Source: Rubripirellula reticaptiva
GTDB lineage: Bacteria > Planctomycetota > Planctomycetia > Pirellulales > Pirellulaceae
Assembly: GCF_007860175.1 (NCBI RefSeq)
Contig: NZ_SJPX01000005.1
Location: 310,001 to 374,000, forward strand
Direction: 5' to 3'
Length of the DNA: 64,000 bases
Shown here: positions 55,970 to 64,000 of the stretch, in pieces
How positions within the stretch are numbered: the stretch's first letter is position 1
Layout of the letters: each line of letters starts with the position of its first letter
Notes under the pieces: model-generated
What the model saw: only the letters and a program-made list of their open reading frames with translations
Told to the model about the DNA's origin: nothing
Database searches by the model: none
Program-made: the position numbers and the translations under genes

Positions 55970-56992
55970 CTACCGAACCGCTGGCGCGGATGGATTAGCT
56001 GCTTGTTGTGGCGGCAAATCGACCGGCGCGACAAACTTGTCTCGCAAAATCTTCCAGTTCGCCGGTGGCTTTTCAGGAACAAAGTTGTTCATGAACACAC
56101 CGAGTGCTGCACCGATGCTGTTTCGTTTGACGTCGGTGAATTCGTACTGGTCCCACTTCGGTGCCGTCTTGAAGTCAAAGTTGGGTGCGTACATTTTCAA
56201 CGCTTGCGGCAGAAACGTGTTCGCCTCGAGTGCGATTTGAACCAATTTGTACTGAGCACGATCTTCTTGGCGTTTCGGCCAAGCTTCGATCAACACGATG
56301 CCAGCGGTTCCGGCATCGACTTGGCGAATCCAATAACGTTGTTGGATCTGAGCCGCGTCAAGATTAAAGACGAATGGCAGTGGGCTGCTGATGATGTTCT
56401 TGCCCTGCATTTCGGGCGGCAAGTCTTGGATGCGGCATTCTTCTTTACTGCGGTCCATTTCGATCAGTTGTTGACCGTTGCAGACCCAGTGTTCGCCGTA
56501 CTGTCCGGTTTGTGGTTTGTAATGTGGTTTCTCGCCGTCCATGCCGGCAAAGAAAACCAGCTGGTCGACGCGAAAGAGTCCACGGTCAGGTGCAGCGTAC
56601 TTCAACACTCCGTCTGCTCGCGTCGCATGTAAACCGGCCGGTGCGGCAAACATGTCAAAGTGCCAACGCGTGAACTTACACTCCAGCGTCTTGGTTCCTT
56701 GGCTCTGTTGCTGCCAAGCCAACAGGACTCGTTGCAGTTGTGCGTTGGCTTCAGGCGTCAGAGTGAATGGTGCCGTCGGAGCTGCATTCTGGGTCGCCGG
56801 TGCTGCTTGAGCTTGGGCTGCCGATGCAACACGAGGTTGACCGCCACCGTCGACTGGCCGCTGTGCATAGCTAGGCACATTGCCGGCCTGTTGAGCGCAG
56901 AGGGTGGAAGCCGAAACAAGAATCGCCATTCCAGTGGCAAGGGTTCGTCGCATCATCCTTGACGCAGCCTTCTTCGTTCGTGAAACACGCAA
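55970..56992 (-). CDS. Planctomycete exported protein of TIGR03009 type
   Basis: 340 residues. Signal peptide (MMRRTLATGMAILVSASTLC), an Ala/Pro/Gln-rich stretch to about residue 75, then PFTLTPEANAQLQRVLLAWQQQSQGTKTLECKFTRW-like sequence (the common start of this family), LKYAAPDRGLFRVD, WVCNGQQLIEMDR and IEAWPKRQEDRAQYKLVQI. The fold appears LolA/outer-membrane-lipoprotein-carrier-like by strand pattern. No function is known for the family. Minus strand, convergent with pgi; upstream gap leads to the WD40 gene. Family name given from memory, moderately sure. Confidence 0.75.
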   Translation of the reverse strand: MRVSRTKKAASRMMRRTLATGMAILVSASTLCAQQAGNVPSYAQRPVDGGGQPRVASAAQAQAAPATQNAAPTAPFTLTPEANAQLQRVLLAWQQQSQGTKTLECKFTRWHFDMFAAPAGLHATRADGVLKYAAPDRGLFRVDQLVFFAGMDGEKPHYKPQTGQYGEHWVCNGQQLIEMDRSKEECRIQDLPPEMQGKNIISSPLPFVFNLDAAQIQQRYWIRQVDAGTAGIVLIEAWPKRQEDRAQYKLVQIALEANTFLPQALKMYAPNFDFKTAPKWDQYEFTDVKRNSIGAALGVFMNNFVPEKPPANWKILRDKFVAPVDLPPQQAANPSAPAVR

Positions 56993-57322
56993 GCCAGACG
57001 CATCCGAGCGATCGGGCTATTCAGGACTTCTTGTACCGAAGGAGAAGTGGGGAACGAAAGAGCGATTTTGCTGCCGTTTATCCGTACGTGCTGTGGAAAC
57101 TGTCATTTTGGGCGACATCTTTCCACTCCCCTACCTCCCCCTAGCCTTCGCATCCCCCCTGCGTTTTCTCATTGGACAATCTTTTCCGATTATTCGGGTG
57201 ATGACGCTTCATGATCCGTGCCGATCTTGACGTTGGGCATATCTAGGTGCGCGGTCATTTGGCTGCGCAAGATGGTCTTCGAGAGACACAGATTCAGATC
57301 ACGAATCTCCGGGGGGAGAATC
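56993..57322. other. Intergenic, divergent; start region of WD40 gene
   Basis: 330 bases between divergent genes. A pyrimidine-rich stretch (about 57120-57160) and the ribosome site GGGGGGAG just before 57323 are all I can point to. No gene called. Confidence 0.4.
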
Positions 57323-58420
57323 ATGACGTCAAACATTTCGCGCCGACGTTGGCTTCGAACGGTAGCAATCGCAGCTTCGTCGGGCATCTACTTGCCACTT
57401 CCGAACGCGATCGCACAGCCACCGAGCGTCAAATCGTCAACGACGGAACTTCGCACCAGCGGGCCCGGCGGGTCTGGGCTGCCGATTCAAAGCCGCGTCT
57501 ATCGACTCGAAGGCGAAACCAACTCGCCGGTCGTCGTCACCGCAATCGCAGCCGATCCCCGTGGAAAGTGGCTGGCGGTATCGGGTGACGATCACATCAT
57601 TCGAATTCTTGATACGTCCACGTTTGCGATCGCGCATCAGTTGACCGGGCACCGCGACGTGATTCGAACCTTGGTCTTCGATCCGAACGGCGACAGACTG
57701 GTTTCCGCTGGCAACGACGGGCAATTGATCGTTTGGAACTGCAACGATCAGTTTGCACTCAAACAAAAGATGTCTGGCACACCAGCTCTTGCGTGTGTCC
57801 GTTTTGCACCAGACGGTCGCGAAATGGCGGCGGTCGGCTTCAATAACGAAATCTATCTGATCGGTCATCCCGATCGAACACGATCGGTTCTAAATTGCCA
57901 CTGCAACGATTTGCGTGCCGTCGCGTTTCGCGATGATAACACCGTGATCGCAGTCGCTGGACGCAGTGGTGACTTGCACCTATTCGACGTGGGTTCGGGC
58001 AACCTGACCAACGAATTTCCGATTCACAAGGGCCGCATCCACGACCTCGTCTTTCATCGCCAAAGCAACACCGTTATCAGTGTCGCCGAGGATGGTGACG
58101 TTGCGGTGTTCGATACTCGAGCCCAAAAACTGCGTCACCGCATCGAGGTAACATCGGGAAAACTGTTCACCGCTGCGATCTTGAACAGCCAAATGGTGGC
58201 GGTTGCCGGTTCCGACAATGTGATCCGAATCGTCAACACCGACGAAGGCAGAGTCGTCAAGACCCTCGATGGGCACCAGGGCAGCATCAGCACGCTGGCG
58301 GCGACAGCAGGTGCGCTCTTTTCGGGCAGCTTTGACGCGACGCTACGGCGTTGGACGATCGCCGACCTTGTGCAACGCGAGCAACGGATCGCCGAAGTTG
58401 TTCCGACCGTCGATCGCTGA
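57323..58420 (+). CDS. Tat-exported WD40-repeat protein
   Basis: 365 residues from ATG 57323, chosen because it follows GGGGGGAG and directly precedes the twin-arginine signal ISRRRWLRTVAIAASSG. Seven or so WD40-like blades follow; the clearest are HRDVIRTLVFDPNGDRLVSA, GNDGQLIVWNC, AVTFRDD-like AVAFRDDNTVIAVAG, VISVAEDGDVAVFDTRA, VAVAGSDNVIRIVNT and ALFSGSFDATLRRWTI. A soluble, folded beta-propeller outside the cytoplasm, presumably for binding partners. No enzymatic motif. Downstream lies the SdrD-type surface gene; they could work in one envelope assembly, which is inference. Confidence 0.88.
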   Translation: MTSNISRRRWLRTVAIAASSGIYLPLPNAIAQPPSVKSSTTELRTSGPGGSGLPIQSRVYRLEGETNSPVVVTAIAADPRGKWLAVSGDDHIIRILDTSTFAIAHQLTGHRDVIRTLVFDPNGDRLVSAGNDGQLIVWNCNDQFALKQKMSGTPALACVRFAPDGREMAAVGFNNEIYLIGHPDRTRSVLNCHCNDLRAVAFRDDNTVIAVAGRSGDLHLFDVGSGNLTNEFPIHKGRIHDLVFHRQSNTVISVAEDGDVAVFDTRAQKLRHRIEVTSGKLFTAAILNSQMVAVAGSDNVIRIVNTDEGRVVKTLDGHQGSISTLAATAGALFSGSFDATLRRWTIADLVQREQRIAEVVPTVDR

Positions 58421-58458
58421 CTCGGGCTGATCGTGATGAGTGAAGACCATACTTTTCT

Positions 58459-58477
58459 TTCGCACAACTTGTGCGAA
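58459..58477. promoter_or_regulatory. Perfect 19-base palindrome upstream of the surface protein
   Basis: TTCGCACAA-C-TTGTGCGAA, with nine-base arms around a single base, 30 bases ahead of the chosen start of the SdrD-repeat gene. Too short and without T-run for a terminator of the WD40 gene; looks like an operator or a leader hairpin. Confidence 0.5.
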
Positions 58478-58506
58478 TGCAAATGGGGCACACGGAGGTG
58501 CCGAGC

Positions 58507-61500
58507 GTGATTTGGAAAGCAAAACGAAAAAGCGATCGAAAACAGACCGTCCGCACCGACGCACTGAAGCGTCGGGCGATTAGCCCGGAACGACTCGAAT
58601 CGCGCCGACTGTTCGCTGCCGACCCAATCCACGTCGGCGTGGTCTACGTTGAAACCGACTACTTGGAAAGCGACCAAGACGTCGGCGGTGATTCACGTGG
58701 CGACAGGTTCATTTTGTCGTTCGGTGGCGGTGCCGAAAATACCGAACTGACCGAACTGCGCATCAACACCGACAAAGACGGCGATGGCCTAAGCATCGGT
58801 GATCCGATGTTCGACACCGAACTCGGCGGCCGCGGCAAAAACGGAGCACACGGGTTTCAGATCGTTCGCATGACATCGTCCGATGGTCGGCAAATCAATG
58901 CGACCGCCGAAGTCGAAGACGGCGGTCAAGAACTGATACTAAAGCTAACCAACTTCAAAGCCGGCGACCGACTGGAGTTCACCCTCGACGTCGACGAAGT
59001 TTTGCGCAATGCAACGGACTTGGCGATATTCAACGATCGTTTGGACGTGATCACGTCGGGACAAGAATTTCAAGACTCACTGTTTGAAGCAACGTTTGAC
59101 GCGCCGCATTTCGAGACCGCTCACGCCGACGCGATTTTTCTGAACGACTACGGTTCGCCCGATGTTGAATTTGGACTGGACCTTCCACCGGACGAAGGCA
59201 CTGGGCCGGACAGCCGTCCCAACCGTTCAGCGGCCGCCATTGGCGAAACCAACCAAACCCCCAAACCGATCGAACTGTCGGGTACCGTGTGGGTCGACGA
59301 CAACCTCGACGCGATTCGTCAGTCGAGCGAACAGACTCTATCCGGCGTCAGCATTGCGTTGTGGAAGCAAGCGGCAAACGGCAGCTATGCCGATACGGGG
59401 CTGCGCACAACGACCGACGCCAACGGCCGCTATGTGTTTGCTAAATCGCTGGGCATCCTGCCAGGCGTGTACCGCGTTGTCGAGACTCAGCCCGCCGATC
59501 TGCTTAGTGTCGCTTCGATACCAGGAACCGTATCCGGTGCAACCGTTGGTAGCTCGGAAACGAAAGACATTTTGACCGGGATCAACATTCCGCTGGGTGA
59601 TCTGTCCGCAATCAATTACGACTTTGCCGAAGCGGCTCCTGCCTCGATCGGTGGTTTTGTTTACATCGACACCAACAACAACGGCAGCCGCGATGCTGGC
59701 GAAACCGGCATCCCAGGCGTGCGTGTCCAGTTGGTGCCAATCAACACGATCGCGCCGCAGTCGACCCTCAGCGTCACGACCGACGGCAATGGCTCGTACT
59801 CGTTCACCGGATTAGCGCCGGGAAGTTATGAAGTCATCGAGGTCAGCCAGCCCGCGGGGCTAAACGACGGCCTGGATACTGCCGGCACGATCGATGGACG
59901 CACGGTGGGTTCCGCTGACAATCCCGGCGACCGAATTCACGGGATCGACTTGGGCAGCGGAAGCAACGGGATCGAATACAACTTTGGCGAAACTCCGTTC
60001 GGCTCGATCGCCGGTTCGGTCTACTTGGCCGCGCCTGGGCAGGACTGTTTCGCAGATCACGCCGCCGACGACAGCACGCCGATCCCCGGTGTCGAGGTTC
60101 TACTGCAAGACGAATTTGGAACGACGATTTCTCGTACCACCACCGGTGCGGACGGCGGCTATCAGTTCAGCGAAATCCCGAACGGCAACTACCGCATCGT
60201 CGAGTTTACGCCCAACGGACTGATCGACGGCGGTTCGCATGTCGGCCGGATCAACAACGTGACCGTTGGCACCTCAATCGACGGTGGTTTAATCTCGCAG
60301 ATCGCGATGACACCAGGTGGCGTCGGCGTGGAATACGATTTTTGCGAAGCCGCACCGGCGACTCTGTCGGGAAAGGTCTACCACGACCATGACGATGACG
60401 GCATCATCGACGCCAACGAAGAAGCAATCCCAGCGACCAAAGTAACACTCGTGAATGACGCGGGCCAAGTCGTTGCGACGACCGTCACCGACTCGGCAGG
60501 CAAGTACGAGTTTCTTAACTTGATGCCCGGCGAGTACTCGATCGTTGAGTCCCAGCCCGATGGATTCATTGATGGCAAGGACACTGCCGGAACAGTTCGC
60601 GGCGTCAAGCGTGGCACCAGCACGGGCGCCGACACATTGGCCGCGATCTACCTGAAACAGGGTGACATCGGCGTCGAATACAACTTTGGCGAAATCCGAC
60701 CGGCGTCACTATTCGGAAACGTGTTCCTCGACGTGGATGCGGATTGTGAGCGCGACGAAGACGAACTCGTGCTCGAAGGTGTTGAGATTCGATTGCTAGA
60801 TGCATCCGGCCGCGAAGTGGCGATGACGACCACTGACGCCGACGGAAATTATTCGTTCACGGACTTGGTGCCGGGGACCTACACCGTCGTTGAAACCCAG
60901 CCCGACGGATATTTTGAAGGCAACGCAAAACCGGGCAGCGAAGGCGGCACGGTGGTGGACGGCAGCCGCATCGGCAGCATCACGTTGGGATCAGGCGTCG
61001 TCGCGGTTGAATACGATTTTTGCGAACGACCACCGGCTGAGATCCGTGGCAACGTGTTCGCGGATACCGACGAAGACATGGTTTTCGATTCCAATGAATC
61101 CGGCATCCCGGGCGCACGCGTCGAACTGTACGACGCAACCGGCAAGATGATTGGTTTCACCAACACCGACTCGGCCGGTCACTATCAGTTCACGAACTTG
61201 CCGGCCGGCGACTACACGCTGCGCGAAATTCAACCGGCCGGTTGGTTGCAAGGCAGCCAAATGGCGGGCAGCAACGGCGGTGACGATTCGAAACAAGACG
61301 TGATCTCGCGAATTCCGATCGGGTGGGGCGAGCGTCTGACTCAGTACAACTTCAGCGAACTCGAATCGGCCAGCATCGCGGGAACCGTATACGTCGATGG
61401 CAACGGCGACTGCGTACGTGACGAAAACGAACCGCCTCTTGAGGGTGTAACGATCGAACTGCGCGACGCATCAGGCGACTTCGTGTCTCGCACGGTAACC

Positions 61501-63654
61501 AACTCGATGGGGCAATACAGTTTCGAAGGCCTGCGTCCCGGACGTTATCAGGTCTTTGAAGAGCAACCCGACGGATACTTCCAAGGCGGTCAAGTTCCCG
61601 GCACAGGCGATGGCGAAGTGCTCGGCGAAGACTTGTTGGGCGCGGTGTTGCGATCGGGCGATTCACTGGTGAACTACGATTTCTGCGAACTGCCGCCGGC
61701 GTCAATCGGTGGTCGAGTGTGGCAAGAATCAGACCTGAATCGGGTCTACGATGCGGGTGACGTTCCGATCCCAGGTGTGATGGTTGAATTGCTCAATCAG
61801 CAGGGCGATGTGCTCGGTCAGACCCAGACTAATGATGCAGGCCATTACCTGTTCGACCATCTTGCGCCGGGCATCTATTCGGTTCGCGAGACTCAGCCGA
61901 CCGGCCTTTTCCACGGCGGTGAAGTTGTAGGTGATGCGGGCGGACAAATTGGCGGCGACGACCTGTTGGTGGGCATCACACTCACCGGCGGAATGTCGGC
62001 GCGCAACTATGACTTCCCCGAAGTCCCACCCGCGCTAATTTCGGGGTATGTGTTCCAAGACGGCGACGCAATTCAAACCAATAACGCCCCCCTGGCGACC
62101 GAACTGCGACAATACCGCGACGGGCAATTGACGTCCGACGATACGCTGCTGGCAGGTGTGACGATTGAGCTGCGCACGTTGTTGGGTTTGCCGTTTACCG
62201 GCGACCGTGCGCTGCCAGGCGTCTACGGCGATGGCCCAATCCGAACCACGACCGACGCAAACGGATACTACGAATTCACCGGGCTGCGTCCGGGTGTCTA
62301 TCACGTCTATCAGGTCCAACCGTCCGACTTCATTGACGGTTTGGACACACCGGGCTCGACTGGCGGTGTCGCAGTGAACCCAGCCGATGCAGTGGACGAG
62401 AGCGACCGTATCGTCATCCAAACATTGTCACAGAGCGAAGCGTCAAACCCCCACGACGATGCAATTTTAAACGTCATGTTGGTTGGTGGCGGGCAAAGCA
62501 TAAACAACAACTTCAGCGAAATCGTGATTCGCCCAACGCTGATTGCGCCTCCACAGCCGACCCCCGAAGAACAACCACGTGTGTTCACGCCGATCGAAAT
62601 TTTCGATCCGCAGATTCGTGTGATGACGTTCGCCAATCCGCTGAACTTCGTGACGCCCGCAGTCGCCTATGACGAGTGGGCGGTATCGTGGCACTTAAGC
62701 GTGATCAACGGGGGTTTCCCTCGTGGGACACTCGGCGAAGACGGTTTAATCCAAGGCGTTTCATCCAAGACAACTTCACCGAACTGGATCGAAGGCGACC
62801 AGAATCAGGGCCGCTGGACGATTGCGGACAAAGACGGCAACCGAAGCTCAGCGAGTGACAAGTATTCGCTCGGCATGCAGCAGGGTATCGCCCTAGCAGG
62901 TGACTTCGACGGCGACGGATCCGACGAAGGAGTCGTATACAAAAACGGTCAATGGTTCGTCGATTTCAACGGCAACGGTAAATGGGACGCCGGCGATCTG
63001 TGGATGAAGCTGGGCACCGAACTTGATCGTCCGGTCGTCGGTGACTGGGATGGAGACGGCAAGGACGACATCGGCATCTTCGGTCGTCAATGGAATCGCG
63101 ACGAACAGAAGATCAAGAAAGATCCAGGCCTTCCCGACCCAGCCAACAAGCGCCGGCGAGAAGTCGATGCTCGATCGCTGGCACAGAAGGACACCGACCC
63201 GGGCGACGATCGTAAACGACTGCTCGTTCGCGGCGAGCAAGGATCACTGCGAGCCGATGCTGTGGATCACGTATTCAAGTACGGCGAACAAGTTGATACG
63301 CCGATCGCAGGTGACTGGAATGGCGACGGCATTGACCAAATCGCGGTCTTCCGTGGCGGCAACTGGTTGCTAGATGCTGACGGCGACGGACGTTGGACCG
63401 ATGCCGACGAACGAGTCACGTTTGGACGTCCCGGTGACGAACCAATCGTCGGCGACTTCAACGGCGACGAGATCGACGAGATAGGTGTCGTTCGTGGCGA
63501 CCTGTGGATCATCGACACCGACGGTGACCGACGGATCACCGGCAACGACACGCAAATCGTGGTGCCACGAACAAGCGAAAACAGTCAACCGGTCGTGGGC
63601 GACTTTGACGGCGACGGCACCGACGAACCAGCGTATTACGACGAATCCGCTTAA
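58507..63654 (+). CDS. Giant SdrD-B-repeat surface protein with C-terminal propeller-like repeats
   Basis: 1,715 residues. I start at GTG 58507 because GGAGG (58494-58498) stands eight bases before it; ATGs at 58477 and 58483 and a GTG at 58471 lie upstream. The N-terminus has a basic run and then ISPERLESRRLFAAD, a signature of exported planctomycete proteins. Residues about 30-255 are beta-rich. Nine SdrD-B-like (Cna-B) repeats follow, each opening with a V-D-DxDxD-type calcium-binding segment and PGVxVxL, then YxFxxLxPGxY, VxExQPxG and a YxFxE end. The last 330 residues carry FG-GAP-type repeats (GDFDGDGSDEGVVY, GDWDGDGKDDIGIFG, GDFNGDEIDEIGVV). Calcium-bound, surface exposed; role in adhesion is inference. 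Confidence 0.92.
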   Translation: MIWKAKRKSDRKQTVRTDALKRRAISPERLESRRLFAADPIHVGVVYVETDYLESDQDVGGDSRGDRFILSFGGGAENTELTELRINTDKDGDGLSIGDPMFDTELGGRGKNGAHGFQIVRMTSSDGRQINATAEVEDGGQELILKLTNFKAGDRLEFTLDVDEVLRNATDLAIFNDRLDVITSGQEFQDSLFEATFDAPHFETAHADAIFLNDYGSPDVEFGLDLPPDEGTGPDSRPNRSAAAIGETNQTPKPIELSGTVWVDDNLDAIRQSSEQTLSGVSIALWKQAANGSYADTGLRTTTDANGRYVFAKSLGILPGVYRVVETQPADLLSVASIPGTVSGATVGSSETKDILTGINIPLGDLSAINYDFAEAAPASIGGFVYIDTNNNGSRDAGETGIPGVRVQLVPINTIAPQSTLSVTTDGNGSYSFTGLAPGSYEVIEVSQPAGLNDGLDTAGTIDGRTVGSADNPGDRIHGIDLGSGSNGIEYNFGETPFGSIAGSVYLAAPGQDCFADHAADDSTPIPGVEVLLQDEFGTTISRTTTGADGGYQFSEIPNGNYRIVEFTPNGLIDGGSHVGRINNVTVGTSIDGGLISQIAMTPGGVGVEYDFCEAAPATLSGKVYHDHDDDGIIDANEEAIPATKVTLVNDAGQVVATTVTDSAGKYEFLNLMPGEYSIVESQPDGFIDGKDTAGTVRGVKRGTSTGADTLAAIYLKQGDIGVEYNFGEIRPASLFGNVFLDVDADCERDEDELVLEGVEIRLLDASGREVAMTTTDADGNYSFTDLVPGTYTVVETQPDGYFEGNAKPGSEGGTVVDGSRIGSITLGSGVVAVEYDFCERPPAEIRGNVFADTDEDMVFDSNESGIPGARVELYDATGKMIGFTNTDSAGHYQFTNLPAGDYTLREIQPAGWLQGSQMAGSNGGDDSKQDVISRIPIGWGERLTQYNFSELESASIAGTVYVDGNGDCVRDENEPPLEGVTIELRDASGDFVSRTVTNSMGQYSFEGLRPGRYQVFEEQPDGYFQGGQVPGTGDGEVLGEDLLGAVLRSGDSLVNYDFCELPPASIGGRVWQESDLNRVYDAGDVPIPGVMVELLNQQGDVLGQTQTNDAGHYLFDHLAPGIYSVRETQPTGLFHGGEVVGDAGGQIGGDDLLVGITLTGGMSARNYDFPEVPPALISGYVFQDGDAIQTNNAPLATELRQYRDGQLTSDDTLLAGVTIELRTLLGLPFTGDRALPGVYGDGPIRTTTDANGYYEFTGLRPGVYHVYQVQPSDFIDGLDTPGSTGGVAVNPADAVDESDRIVIQTLSQSEASNPHDDAILNVMLVGGGQSINNNFSEIVIRPTLIAPPQPTPEEQPRVFTPIEIFDPQIRVMTFANPLNFVTPAVAYDEWAVSWHLSVINGGFPRGTLGEDGLIQGVSSKTTSPNWIEGDQNQGRWTIADKDGNRSSASDKYSLGMQQGIALAGDFDGDGSDEGVVYKNGQWFVDFNGNGKWDAGDLWMKLGTELDRPVVGDWDGDGKDDIGIFGRQWNRDEQKIKKDPGLPDPANKRRREVDARSLAQKDTDPGDDRKRLLVRGEQGSLRADAVDHVFKYGEQVDTPIAGDWNGDGIDQIAVFRGGNWLLDADGDGRWTDADERVTFGRPGDEPIVGDFNGDEIDEIGVVRGDLWIIDTDGDRRITGNDTQIVVPRTSENSQPVVGDFDGDGTDEPAYYDESA
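59275..62525 (+). repeat. Nine tandem SdrD-B-like repeats in the surface protein
   Basis: Repeat starts near 59275, 59641, 60001, 60358, 60702, 61036, 61369, 61699 and 62032, about 330-360 bases each, with diverged bases but the same landmarks. Repeats 3, 5 and 7 carry a Cys in the first calcium segment (codons 60046, 60745, 61411) and a second Cys at the end of the last strand (60343, 61021, 61684); the others carry none. Confidence 0.85.
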
Positions 63655-63734
63655 CGGTCAAATTTGCCAGAACCGAGCGGATAGAAAATACCAAAATCGT
63701 CATTCAGGCTATTGGTCATTTCCACCAATCGCAA

Positions 63735-63751
63735 TTGGCACGCTCGTTGCA
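63735..63751 (+). promoter_or_regulatory. Sigma-54 promoter of the hsp20-like gene
   Basis: TTGGCACGCTCGTTGCA fits the sigma-54 consensus YTGGCACG-N4-TTGCW, with GG (63737-63738) and GC (63749-63750) ten bases apart. The start would fall near 63762, about 75 bases before the gene. Confidence 0.8.
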
Positions 63752-63835
63752 TTGTTTGGGCCTCTGTAGTGGCGAGTGTGCCACTTCGACAGACATCAAC
63801 TCAACGCAGTTAGCTCAGACAAAGGAGGCAAAAAC

Positions 63836-64000
63836 ATGTTGAGTACACAATGGCAACCCATGGCAGAAATGAATCGTCTCCGAAACGAAATGGACCGAGT
63901 TTTCGGGCGTCACGGAAACGGCAGCGGTAGAGCGACCGCTTTTCCGCCGCTGAATGTTTGGGAAAACGACGATAGCTTGTTCGTTGAAGCCGAACTGCCT
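63836..64000 (+). CDS. Hsp20-family small heat-shock protein, 5' part only
   Basis: Frame runs off the right edge after 55 codons. The ATG at 63836 follows AAAGGAGG, an ideal ribosome site. The visible part reads MLSTQWQPMAEMNRLRNEM, DRVFGRH, then FPPLNVWENDDSLFVEAELP, the typical start of the alpha-crystallin domain of Hsp20 proteins (VDVYETDDAYVVRADLP-like). ATP-independent holdase that keeps unfolded proteins soluble. Preceded by a sigma-54 type promoter, unusual for this family in most bacteria. Confidence 0.88.
   Translation, partial: MLSTQWQPMAEMNRLRNEMDRVFGRHGNGSGRATAFPPLNVWENDDSLFVEAELP

Noticed and set aside
1-64000. tRNA genes, CRISPR arrays, insertion sequences, phage genes
   Set aside because: I looked for T-arm-like GGTTCGAATCC, regularly spaced repeats, transposase-like frames and terminal inverted repeats and found none that held up.

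Overview
The window is chromosomal DNA from a planctomycete, most likely of the Rhodopirellula/Pirellulaceae type. Four kinds of gene point there: two copies of the pair formed by a planctomycete-type cytochrome c (PSD1: heme CxxCH, DUF1549, DUF1553) and a Tat-exported DUF1501 protein; a DUF1559 prepilin-like protein with a small lipoprotein behind it; a secreted SdrD-B-repeat protein whose N-terminus carries an ERLESRRLFAAD-type signal; and a CxPSR sulfatase. GC content is moderate and GAA/CGA codons are preferred. I saw no tRNA gene, CRISPR array, insertion sequence or prophage.

Layout. 1-2312: a truncated membrane protein, a two-helix potassium channel with an RCK domain, and a YciH/SUI1 protein. 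9738-2365 (minus strand): an envelope-sugar operon with a GT2-GT83 fusion glycosyltransferase, an LptF/LptG permease, a second GT83 transferase, a DUF1207 protein and TrmK. 9917-14394: the first PSD1-DUF1501 pair, with ATGA overlap. 14446-19947: a GT2-like transferase and an aldo/keto reductase whose start codons share one CATG, RNase P RNA, a membrane-anchored endonuclease/exonuclease/phosphatase-fold protein, and a 2-oxoacid dehydrogenase E2 without E1. 26736-20006 (minus strand): the second PSD1-DUF1501 pair followed by an exported DUF255 protein fused to a DsbD-alpha-like domain; a sulfatase diverges from it. 28920-32513: a large PAS/histidine kinase/double-receiver hybrid with codon use unlike its neighbours.

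34298-32790 (minus strand): DUF1559 protein and lipoprotein, closed by a clear terminator. 34871-38908: a small unknown protein, an M32 carboxypeptidase and a zinc-ribbon membrane protein. 39143-42697: a GntR-ABC ATPase-permease operon with 4-base overlaps, whose promoter contains an inverted repeat, so autoregulation is likely. 42934-48708: a Tyr/Pro-rich secreted protein, purN and ileS (translationally coupled). 48857-51218: a PhoR/PhoB-like two-component pair. 53824-51244 (minus strand): an acyltransferase and an O-antigen ligase-like protein. 54104-58420: pgi, a planctomycete lipoprotein-localisation-like protein and a Tat-exported WD40 protein. 58507-63654: a 1,715-residue SdrD-B surface protein. 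The right edge holds the start of an Hsp20 gene behind a near-perfect sigma-54 promoter.

Functionally the window mixes housekeeping genes (ileS, purN, pgi, odhB, rnpB, trmK) with envelope biogenesis (glycolipid transferases, LptF/G, O-antigen ligase, acyltransferase) and the exported redox and sulfatase apparatus that planctomycetes are thought to use on complex polysaccharides. The observations I would follow up first are the exactly alternating cysteine pairs in the SdrD repeats, the PSD1-DUF1501-thioredoxin operon beside the sulfatase, the GT2-GT83 fusion next to an Lpt permease, the glycine-for-threonine change in the potassium filter, and the sigma-54 control of Hsp20.
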